From NCBI RefSeq assembly GCF_010183535.1, contig NC_071330.1:3453717-3517716 (forward strand): a DNA stretch of 64,000 nucleotides, read 5' to 3'. The translations under genes and the position numbers were made by a program. This DNA comes from Caenorhabditis remanei (Eukaryota > Nematoda > Chromadorea > Rhabditida > Rhabditidae). Positions within the stretch are counted from its first letter, which is position 1; each line of letters opens with the position of its first letter. The notes beneath the pieces are model-generated. The model saw nothing but the letters and a program-made list of their open reading frames with translations. It ran no database searches and was not told the origin of the DNA. Below, piece after piece: positions 23,718-33,402 of the stretch.

Positions 23718-23879
23718 CGGCCAACGAATATTGATGGATATCTACGGCTACTGCCTGAAAACTCTGACTACCACGTGGACCAGTGAGGTTTGGTTCGTCA
23801 CGGAGAACTATCTAATAGTGAAACGACTGGCTTTGATAGTGTCCCCGGTGTCTCCCGATTGTCTTATAATGTCGGTTCA

Positions 23880-24062
23880 TGTAGATCAGTAGTGAGCTCT
23901 ATAACTTTTTTGTGCGCGCTCCCTTGATATTTCACGAATCTCTTACTTTGCACTATCGATTCGAGTAAGAGAAAGTACTTTGCCGAGCTTGAACTCTTTA
24001 GGGTGTAACCGCACAAAAAAATTGTGAACTAATAAAATGGAGCTCTACTTTTGATCTATGGA
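23880..24062. mobile_element. Fold-back element, GTTGTCAACTAC family
   Basis: GATCAGTAGTGAGCTCTATA at the left is mirrored by GGAGCTCTACTTTTGATCTA at the right. Confidence 0.5.
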
Positions 24063-24137
24063 CCACAAATACGGTTGCCAATGTGGAATAATCAGGGGAA
24101 TCGGGACACACTTACAAAGTCAATCGTGTTTTAACTT

Positions 24138-24540
24138 AAAGGAGGACTGAAGTCATAATTTTTTATTTCAGACTATGATACTTCCGACAATTCTAACAAA
24201 CTTTCATTGGAGCATGTGCTGAAAATCACTCTAAACGCTACATTTCCCATTCTCCTGACTCAAAATAATGTGGAAGAGTTTTTCCACGCGGCCGTGCAGT
24301 CCTCTCGGACAAGATTACAATCTCAAATCCTCGTTTTCTCAATTTTTCCAACAAATTTTCGTAGTTTACTTTTTTTTTGTTATAAAAACAGTGAGGAAAC
24401 GAGGGATTGAGATATAATCTTGTCCGAAAGGACTACACGACCGGGTGGAAAAACTCTTCCACCTAGGCTCTTTTTGAGTCAGGAGAACGGAAATTATAGC
24501 ATTGAGAGCGATTTTCAGCATTATATGCTAGAACACGAGA
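24138..24540. mobile_element. Snap-back element, GGAGGACTGAAGTCAT family (right end lost)
   Basis: Starts AAAGGAGGACTGAAGTCATA like the complete elements at 46583-47134 and 57911-58461. It folds back around about 24370: TCCTCTCGGACAAGATTA pairs with TAATCTTGTCCGAAAGGACT. The right terminal repeat is missing. Confidence 0.6.
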
Positions 24541-26141
24541 CCCTTCATCATAACGCTAGGCTTATCAGTCTGGTGTTCATCACTGTTCCAGCTTCCCTTC
24601 ATGAATTCCATGAACACCCCTTTCCAAACTTCTCCTATCTTCTAGCGCCCGGGTACACCCTCTACCCAGCTCAAGCAACTCGAAATCATCGAAAAAAAAA
24701 TAAGGCTCCTTTTCACTTTTATCTCTTTTCACAGCTGCGAAAAAGGTTTTTTTGAAAAATCGACGTCACCGAAGGCAGCCGAAACACCTGCTCTTCATCG
24801 CCGGCATGAAAAGAGAAAACGGAAAAGAGAAGAAGAAGAAGATGGGTGTTATGATGATGGGTCTCGACAGGATTTCGAAATGAACCAAGACTAGTAGTGA
24901 CAGAAATAGTACAGTAGAACATCTCTACTGATACAATCTGTGAAAACTTCCTAAAGTTCCCCCAAGTTCCCTAGAAAATAACAAATCTAAATTTTCTGTT
25001 TTCGCGCAAAACGATCAAAGAGAAAAAGAATAGATGTTATCGAATGAATTGCTATAAAATGTTCATGTTAGTCGGAAGGTGTGTGCCTTTAATTAGCTAA
25101 TTTTGAAGAAATTTTTCGTTAATTTTATGGGGGAGGAGACTATGAAAGTCGCATCGGGTATATAAGAGGTTGGTGGGATTGGAAAATAAGGAAAAATCAT
25201 TGTTTCTTTTTGGTGTAGGACAGTTTGCAACTGTGCTCTACCGAAATATTTTTCTTTGCGTTTCTCTATTTTGCTTCTAAAGTTTCAAGAGAGCGCGGCT
25301 TCGAGGTTCCTTCGAAACTCCGCCTACTTTTCAAGATGTGTTTTTTTAGCTCCAAAAGTGGCAAAACGCGCTCCACCGAATACCGACCAATGATGTTTCC
25401 CTAGAGCGCGTTTGTCACATTTAAGTTTTATCAACTTCTCAGTAGAGCGCAATTGTAGAACATAAGAGGTATCATTAGAAAGCCAAAATTATGAAGATTC
25501 TGTACCTGGCCTCACTTTTTGACTGGTGCTGAAATGGGCGGAGTTACGTGGCGTTGAATAATGGATCTCACTTTTTCTTTTTCAGAAATCCTTGTAACTC
25601 GGGTTTTTTAAGCTATCGGGAAAATAGCAACAGATTCGAAATTACTATTAGTTCAGCTTTCCAATCACTTGAATTTATTCGAAAAGTTCCATTATTCTTC
25701 CTCCTTTTTTATTTTCTTCCCCCTTTTTTCCCACCCGCCAAAAGAAAAGAAGACATCAAAGAAATCCAATCCAAGCTAATTTGTACATACTAGTTTTTTC
25801 ACTCTCTCTCTCTCCTGGATTTCTTATTTTTCTCATTTCGTTGAGAGCTTAACATGAAGTTGAACTTGTGATCTACATATCCATGTCAGTGATTTTTAGA
25901 GATGGGAGGCACATCACACATCTCTTATTTTTGATTTTGGTCTACTTGATCGTTCTACTGAAACTGATCAGAATTCCGTTGAGGAGTGTTCGGTGGAGCG
26001 CGTTTACTAGAATTTCGCAGGAAAACGAAAACGCTTTATTCCTGAGGCTCCGCCTATTTTTGGGTTCGTTCGTCGTGCGAGGCATCTTGAAAAGTGGGCG
26101 GAGCCTCTGGAAATTATGGAGATTGGATTTTGAGGAATATA

Positions 26142-26282
26142 TTAGCATGATGACGGTTTTGCAACCGCGCTCTACCGAAACCGAAGGAAATTGTATGCGA
26201 AATTGAGAGACTCAGAGAAAAAGAGACGTTTTTAAAAGGCATTTCGGTGGAGCGCAGTTGTAAAAGCAGTGCCGAGCTAATA
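26142..26282. mobile_element. Fold-back element, GCGCTCTACCG family
   Basis: Contains CGCGCTCTACCGAAACCG, the GAGAGACTCAGAGAAAAAG core and GGTGGAGCGCAGTTGT. It ends GTGCCGAGCTAA. Confidence 0.65.
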
Positions 26283-26644
26283 CCAAACACGAAATTTCTA
26301 GAGACTTTCGGTGGGGCGCGTTTGTAAATACCGTATCAAGCTTGTAGTAGAGCGCGTTTGCTACATCATTTTTTTAATGTATCAACTAATTCCTGCTATT
26401 TTGGGGGTTTTGCAACTGCGCTCCATTGAAATTCTCCGATGACTATTTTTCTCAGTTTCGGTAGAGCGCCATTGCAATATCATAGCCTACAATCTCAGTT
26501 CTAGAGTCTCACTACCTAATCACCGCCCCTTTTCCTCTCCACTACTCCACAATTAATCTAAAAGCCACGCGTAAAGGGAACACTCTTACTCCCAGGCGTC
26601 TTTTCGCCATTTTTTTCAAACACGTATGTCTCTTTTTTTGTCCA

Positions 26645-26815
26645 CTTTTTCTCTATTCCTCTCTCTCTCTTCGGATTCTTTCAGAAACCACCAACAACTC
26701 AGTGAAAAAGAGAGAGCGCCGCAGTCGCCGCGCCTCTCTCTCTCTCTTTTTTCCTCTATGTCCCTTTAACTTTTCTCTTTCTCTCTCTCTCTCTTTTTCT
26801 CTCTCTACCCTCTCA
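26645..26815. repeat. CT/GA microsatellite cluster
   Basis: Several CTCTCTCT runs occur within about 170 bases. Both strands give open frames purely from the repeat. Confidence 0.7.
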
Positions 26816-27544
26816 TTTACAACATACAAACTTGACAGTTTATGTACCACACACCAGAACATTTTTTGCTGTCCCTCCCCGTGTTGTGCTCCTCCATTGA
26901 AATGAAATCAGACGGATATTATTGATTTTTCGTTGATCTCTTATCTCTTTTCAGCATCTAATCAAGTATGCAAGTACGCTCCATTGCACTTTTCCATTTT
27001 CAGCTTCCAACCAACTTTTGGATAGTTGTTTACCTCTATTTGTTGTGTCTATCAATTTCTTATCAATTTTTTCAATTTTCACCCTATTTTTGACTCTCTC
27101 CCTCTCTCTCTCAAGGGAGTTTTGGAGTCAGAAGAAAAAACGAAAAAAAAGAAAAGAGAAATTGATGCGAAAGGTAAACTTTTCGCTTGGTTTCTGATTC
27201 GAACGTTTTCCATTCTTTTCCCGCTTTCCACACTGCCTGGCGCGCCGTTTCCGCCTTCTTCAACTTTCGAAATGTTGCGCAAAAATCATCTTGTTTCGCA
27301 ACGTTTTACTTCCTATGCCCAATCACAAGTATTTCCGATTTGTAATGTAAATAAACAAGGTGTTAGAATGAGGAAATTTTTTTCAGGTGCCTTTTTAATT
27401 TTTGCTAATTTTTTGTAGAGGTTACTGTATTTTTCTCAGTTTGAGCTCCGTCATGATCTCTTGCCCTCAAGCTGTTTTAGTCGTTTAGACTCTACACGTC
27501 AGTGGTCTGGGAAGAGTTCGATTAGGAAGAGAGAAATCAGGAGT

Positions 27545-28022
27545 CTAGACGAATTTTCATCAAAAATTTCTTGGATTTTTGAATTTTGTCAAAATTCAAA
27601 ATTCAAAATTTTCGAATTTTTTTGAATTTTTTCAGGGTAAAGTTCAATTTTCGACTGAAATTCAGAATTAGGAGATATTCTGAAAAACCATCGAAAATTT
27701 ACAATGAAAAATTGAAAAAACAGCAAAAAAAAAAGAAAAAATTGGTTTTTTAAAAATCTGGTAGGTTCGAATTTAGCTTGCCGAGACGCTTCGAATTAGT
27801 ATAATCATGACTAGGTTTGGGTCTCACCACGAAAAACTACGGCATGCGCCTTCAAAATGTGGAATTTCGTGGTAAGACCCAAACCTAGTCATGATTATAC
27901 TCAATCGAAGCGCCTTGACGAGCTGAATCTGAATATATAATCAAAATTTGTCTCCTTCAAAGTTTACAGTCGGCCCGGCCCGGGCCTTCAGGCCTTCCCG
28001 TGCCGGCCTTGACAGGTATGGG
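27545..28022. mobile_element. GGCCCGG-family element carrying a nested palindrome
   Basis: The AT-rich core (AGAATTAGGAGATATTCTGA) and right end (GGCCCGGCCCGGGCC ... TTGACAGGTATG) belong to the GGCCCGG family. A separate palindrome at 27775-27925 interrupts it. Confidence 0.5.
27775..27925. mobile_element. Near-perfect palindrome GGTTTGGGTCTCACCACGAA
   Basis: Left arm ATAATCATGACTAGGTTTGG and right arm CCAAACCTAGTCATGATTAT are exact reverse complements over the core. Pairing extends outward imperfectly to CGCTTCGAAT/ATCGAAGCGC. The loop is about 35 bases. It is probably a small MITE. Confidence 0.65.
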
Positions 28023-30049
28023 TTTTTCAAAAGATACGAGGCATCCCATTTTGACTCTAAAACTTTCGATTCTCACACTCCATCGGTCTGAAACCCCGCT
28101 CTCCTCCAGTTAGCATTCTGCTGACTCAGACCTCAGATTCCAGATTTTCAGAGCACAAAGTCTCTAGGTGGGAGGAGCCTAACCCTCATGCTCACCACCA
28201 CACAGAATCTCCATCTCCTCTCCTGAAGACTCTCCAAGCCCATATGTACTATTCTATCTCTCTTCCCACCACCCTACAGTACACCGCTCCCTCTCCTGTC
28301 ACTTTAATTAACCCCTCTACACAAAAAAGACCTCCCATGGTGTTTCTCCAATTTCATTCTCTTATTTTGCCATTTCATTCCATCCACTCCGACTACCATA
28401 AATTGACCGTTCCCCCCTCTTCTCTCCCTATCTATCCTTTACCAAATCGCTTCGACGCATCGCATCGTCACACAAAAATGTTAATGTTCATTGTTTATGC
28501 ATGTGTGTTCCCTCTCCCCGTCTTTTTCTCTTTTTTTCATTCTTCTTCTTCTCCTTTTCTCCTACCTCCTTCGGTTCAACAACGTGTGCCCCCTCTAGAG
28601 GTACCTCCTCGGAAAAAAGGAGAAAAAGACCTTGAAAATCGAAAATACTGAATCAGTTTCGTTCCCGCCAACCCCCATTTTTCCTACCACACACTGTCCG
28701 ACCACACCGGCGCACACAGAGAACCGTCTCTTTCTCTGTATATGGCTTGCTTGCAAAACAGTTTTTACCTTTTTTATATGCCAACGATCAATCTTGGAAA
28801 GAGATTCGCACTTTGAAATTGCTCGTAGGAAAATGAATTTTTTGTATCTCTTCCTTGCAAAACTGCTCATCGAAAACCGAGATACATACAATATTTTTCC
28901 AAGTTCTCGTGATTTCCTAACTTTTTTTTTTGAAAATCAGCTGATAATCACCTTACCCATTTAACTCATCCTAATTTATTGTTCTAGTTCTTCAAAATTT
29001 ACTTATTTTCTTAATACAAAAATCACATGATCCACTACGATGTGCATCATTCGTCTCTCTTGGGACATTATTTTTCTCCCGTCATAAATGTTATTTTTCA
29101 ATGACGTAAATGATGAGATTGGAGAGGGAAGAAGACGTAGAATCGGCAGCTTAGCAACGACTCTTTTTTGGATGATTTCGTATCCGGATATGAGGTGAGA
29201 AGAGATGAGAAGATGAAAAATGAAGGAGGGGATTTGAGCTATTTATCAATGCATTTTTTCTCTCAATTTTTTTTAACGTGGGGAGTTTTTGAGATTATTT
29301 GATGTTTTTTTTTGGATTTATCGCTTTCAGACCATTTTTTCTGAAAAAATTCTGAAAATCTGGTTTATTTGCTTTCTCTAACAATTTCTGATTAAAAGAA
29401 AACCAATATTTCGTTTGAATTCCCTTTGAAAATCGCTGAAAATCGCTAAAAAATCATCTGAAACTCGCTGGAAATGTCTGAAATTTTTATTTCGAAAGTA
29501 CACCATGACGCAATCATGCACAGAGTACGCAATCCTCTCGTTGGCGCTAAAGTTTGATTTTCAAATTTTAAAAGTGATTTTCAGAATTTTCAGTGATTTT
29601 CAGTGATTTTCTTCGATTTTCCCCGAAATTAAATCGATTTTCTCAATTCGGTTTATGTTTGTTCGTCAAATCATCGCGTTCTCCCTGCTCTCACATGTTC
29701 TTTTCACATGACAATCGTCTCGTGTCCTCCGAACCCTTCACTCACTTTTTTTTTCATTCTCTTCTTCTAAAAAAGTGTATTTTTTATCTCTCTCAAATAA
29801 AATTTTTATTTTAATTCCAGATTTCCGTCCATCGATTTTTCTTTATCCGACTCTTCATCTCCTCTTGTTTTTCTTCCCACTTTTTTTGCTTTTTCGCGTT
29901 CCCTCTCGAGGCTCCGCCCACTTTTTTCTTCTCAGTTTTTTTGTTTTTCTCGTTGGCACTGGCTTTGACTCTTTCTTTTTGTTATTCCAATTCTTTTTTC
30001 ATCTGAAATTTTAATTCAGTTCCTGTTTTCTTTTCATGAAAATTTTCAG

Positions 30050-30097
30050 AATCTCGACGCTCGAACCTGCACGGATCGCTCGCGCCTTCTAGACCGT
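30050..30097 (+). other. Candidate non-coding 5' exon of msi-1
   Basis: A 48-base segment is bounded by AAAATTTTCAG on the left and GTAAGT on the right, both near consensus for worms, and is less AT-rich than its surroundings. It has no ATG. Its strand and position suit an upstream untranslated exon spliced toward the acceptor at 33209. The link is inferred. Confidence 0.4.
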
Positions 30098-30709
30098 GTA
30101 AGTCATTCGATATGAATTTTTTCGTATCAAAACCCGAAAAAAGGATATTTCTCTTTTGTTTTCCTTTGAACTTCTCCTCTCTTTCTCTCCATTCACTCTT
30201 CCCTCTCAACTTCACAACAAAACAACTGAATCGGGCCCGGGCGCCGCGGCGAAATAGAGACGAGAGATAGGACGAGAGTGTGTCGAAGCGCGGAGACGCA
30301 GACAGTCAGAGGAAGAAAGTAGTTATCATTGTAGGGGCCGATGGGGACCGCCGGGGACGCGATACACCCGCACTGCAAAAACATGTTTTTGTGTTCCGAA
30401 CGAGACTCATCTGAAAACACTTTTTCTCTTCTTTTCTCTTCTCCGCCATGGCTGAAAATCTAATTCTGAATTCCGAGTCGGGATTTCAGAATAAAAATTT
30501 TTTTTCGGATTTTACAACTTTTGTGATTTTTTGCTATTGTTAGTCAATTCTGAAGTTTTTGAAACAGAAATCTTGTCTGAAAATCATCTGAAAATGGATT
30601 TTTCCAATTTTTTGCTCTTTCTGCAAAAAATCATATTTTTCCGATTTTTCTCAAAAATCTTATAATCAGATTTCTTTGAAAATTTCATTTCTTCTTCAGT
30701 TTTCACGTA

Positions 30710-30795
30710 TTAGCACGGAATTGTGTGCGAATTTTTGAGACATTTTTCAACGACATTTCGGTGGAGCGCAGTTGCAAGAACTGTGCCGAGCTAAT
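30710..30795. mobile_element. Internally deleted GCGCTCTACCG-family element
   Basis: Starts TTAGCACGG, lacks the left GCGCTCTACC block, and ends GGTGGAGCGCAGTTGCAAG ... TGTGCCGAGCTAATA. Confidence 0.5.
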
Positions 30796-31947
30796 AGAAA
30801 ATCTGAAAATTTTCACAAAAAATTCGTATTTTTCCCACGAAAATTCTAGGAATATTTTTCTCGGATTACATTAATATTCTGCCGATACTTTTCCTTCCTC
30901 TTCGAACACATCAAAATCGGATTTCCGCCTCCCAAAATCGGGCGGCTCGTTGTATCCGGAGGAACACCCCAGCACCAAACACCTGATAAACAACCCGAGA
31001 GTGTTTATTTACACACAATTTCCACCTGTTTTTGGTGCCTGGTCACTCACACACACACACTTTCCATTTTTATCACTTGTTTACCATTAGAGTTTTTGAA
31101 AATTTGTTCTAATAGTTACAGTTTTCTAAAAAAAAATTTGAAATTCCCGCTAATTAATCAGGCTTTTGATTAAAAACAGAAATATTTTTCTGAAAAAACA
31201 ATATTTAAAACGTCACAAGTCTGGCTCCGCCCACTTTTTAAGGGAGTTCCAATTAGAGATGTACCTGGCACACTAGCTCCGCCCACTTTTTTCGTTTCGT
31301 CGATGACTTCGACTTCCTTCTAACTTTTCATACATTATTCACAAAGTGTCACCACCACCGCCACCTCTACACACACAAGTAAACAAAAAACAATGGCTCC
31401 GACGCCCTGGGGGTGCCGGTCACCAATAGGCCACGCCCACACAGGGTCTGCGTTTCTTTTCAATGAGATCATACCATATACTTTGTCTGTTTTTATTGTT
31501 ATAAATGTGGTGTAATTGACGGAAAAACAAGAAGAAGAACGATGCAACCCTTTTTTCCCCCAGTGACTGACTACCAGTTTAGTCGCCTGGGGGAGGGGGG
31601 GGGGCAGGGTCGTCGGTTTTTTTTCGTTTTGGCCGCCCAGCCATCCCTCTCTCTCTCTCTCTCTTCTGTGTTCTTCGTTCGTTTTGATGTATGAATGAGT
31701 GGAAGAAAAAGAAGAGGAACGATGATGATGTGATGGTGTTGTTGACGGTGTCTCCGTCGTGAGATGGTGGAGGACACACCATCCCCATCGCTCAGATGAT
31801 TTATTGATTTATTCCATATATTGATTCCTCATTTGGAGCTTTGGTGTCGTTGCTGCCAGAGGACCCTTCAACCTGGTTGAATGTGTGCAGAGGACGCTTC
31901 AACCTGTTTGAATGTGTGCTGTTTCTGAAGTTTTCGCTGTTGAGCAT

Positions 31948-32287
31948 ACTTGCAAACCGGACCGAAACGGGGCGGTAACTCGCTTAAAACACAAATTTAG
32001 CTGAAAAATATACCAAAATGTAGATCTCGACGAGTTCTATAATCCTGACCCCTACGGACCGAATGGCGGATCGTTAGTATACCGCGGGCAAGGAAAAGGT
32101 GCCAAAAAACGCAAAAAATGGACAAAAAAGCCATTTTAGCCCGGCCCGCAGCACATTAACGAATAACTATCCGGACCGTAGTAGGTCTCAGACATAGAGC
32201 TTGTCGAGATCTACTTTTTGGAATATTTTTCAGTCCATAATATTGCGTTTTAAGCAGAGTTACGCTCCGGCCCGGTTTGCAAGTATG
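31948..32287. mobile_element. Inverted-repeat element with CATACTTGCAAACCGG ends
   Basis: The left end CATACTTGCAAACCGGACCG is mirrored at the right by CGGCCCGGTTTGCAAGTATG. The arms pair over about 100 bases, including TAGATCTCGACGAGTTCTAT against its counterpart near 32190-32215. The terminal CATACTTGCAA is shared with the GGCCCGG family, but the interior is unrelated. Confidence 0.65.
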
Positions 32288-32754
32288 ATTTTGAGTTTAT
32301 GAATGCCCCGTCTGTCGGTGTGTCGGTGCATCCTTTACCAATTCTCCTCCTTCTTCCAGCAATCGCCATCGCTAAGTTGCATCATCCTTCCAACAAAAAT
32401 CACTTGTTTTCCACTAGAGCCTAATCTAACTACACATCCAATAAATCACTGATCTCTCTCTCTCTCTGTCCGTCCAGAACGTTCCGATTGTTTTTGTTTT
32501 GATACTGGATGCTACATATATATTGTTTTCTGCAAAAATAACAAAAATCAATCGTTCATTTTCTCTGCGTCTCTCCGGTTTAGACCTAGGTATATTGTGC
32601 TGTGGGAATCTATATGTTTCTGAATGGTTTTGGGTTTTTCAAATTTTGGATTTTTCTGTAAAATTTTGTAGATGCACTCCGGAAAAGACTCGTTCCAAAA
32701 AATTCATCAAAAGCCGTGAGAATGGTGATTTTCAGTCTGAAAACGCTCAAAGTG

Positions 32755-32962
32755 TTCCGCGCTGGCCGAACTTTTTTATTAGTTTTTCTAGGCCAGCAAT
32801 AGCAAATTGATAGTTTTTTCCCTGTCAATGTCGTGAAATTCTTTGATGAGTTCAGAGAAATACTTGAGAATTCAAGTACACAGGAAGGAGAAAAATTTTC
32901 GCCTCGTGCTCGCTGGCCTAGAAACGCAATAGGAAAAACTCGGCCAGCGCTGAAGACTTTGG
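32755..32962. repeat. Imperfect inverted repeat with GCGCTGGCCGA ends
   Basis: CGCGCTGGCCGAACTTTTTT...TTTTTCTAGGCCAGC on the left faces GCTGGCCTAGAAACGC...AAAAACTCGGCCAGCGC on the right. There is no coding content. Confidence 0.5.
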
Positions 32963-33209
32963 AAATTTTTGAGAAATTTCTCTCTGTTTTTGACTGTCAT
33001 TATAAGAATTTCCATGGTTTTCTGCAGATTTTAGACGTATTCCAGAATTCCTGTGATTCCTGTAACTACGATTTTTGAATTCTGCATTTTCGGAAGCATT
33101 TATGTACAAATTTCTAGAAATTCTAGCCCATCATCCCCTCCTCGTTCATATTCCCAACAAAAAAATGCGTTTCTATACAACTATAACTAATTCGTTCCCT
33201 TATTTTCAG

Positions 33210-33402
33210 AGGTGTAGTGGTCGAATCGCAGTGTCAGTCAGAATCAGAAGCAGCCTACATTTACAACTACAAATACTAATTCAGCAGAATCAGAGAAACC
33301 AGTTAATCCAGTTCCCCCTTCCTCTTCTTTTTCTTCTTCCCAAACTTTGTACAAATTACTGAAAATCGACGATCAACTATCTATATATAAATAACGCACA
33401 AT
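33210..33402 (+). promoter_or_regulatory. msi-1: msi-1 5' UTR following a 3' splice site
   Basis: CCTTATTTTCAG ends at 33209, a strong acceptor, and is followed by 193 bases without an in-frame start before the msi-1 ATG at 33403. This implies an upstream exon (perhaps 30050-30097) or SL trans-splicing. Confidence 0.5.

Larger units (their letters stand above)
22412..30049. other. Repeat-rich interval upstream of msi-1
   Basis: No gene supported. Besides the elements listed separately, it holds CT microsatellites (for example 26655-26815), isolated GCGCTCC/GAGCGC half-motifs (25230-25460 and 26300-26480) and C/T-rich blocks whose frames are all open. Confidence 0.4.
30098..33209. other. Interval between candidate 5' exon and msi-1 exon
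   Basis: Contains a G-rich, CpG-containing stretch (30220-30370), CT runs, a ten-G run (31595-31604), GGCTCCGCCC boxes near 31222 and 31275, and two fold-backs. Nothing coding is supported. Confidence 0.4.
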
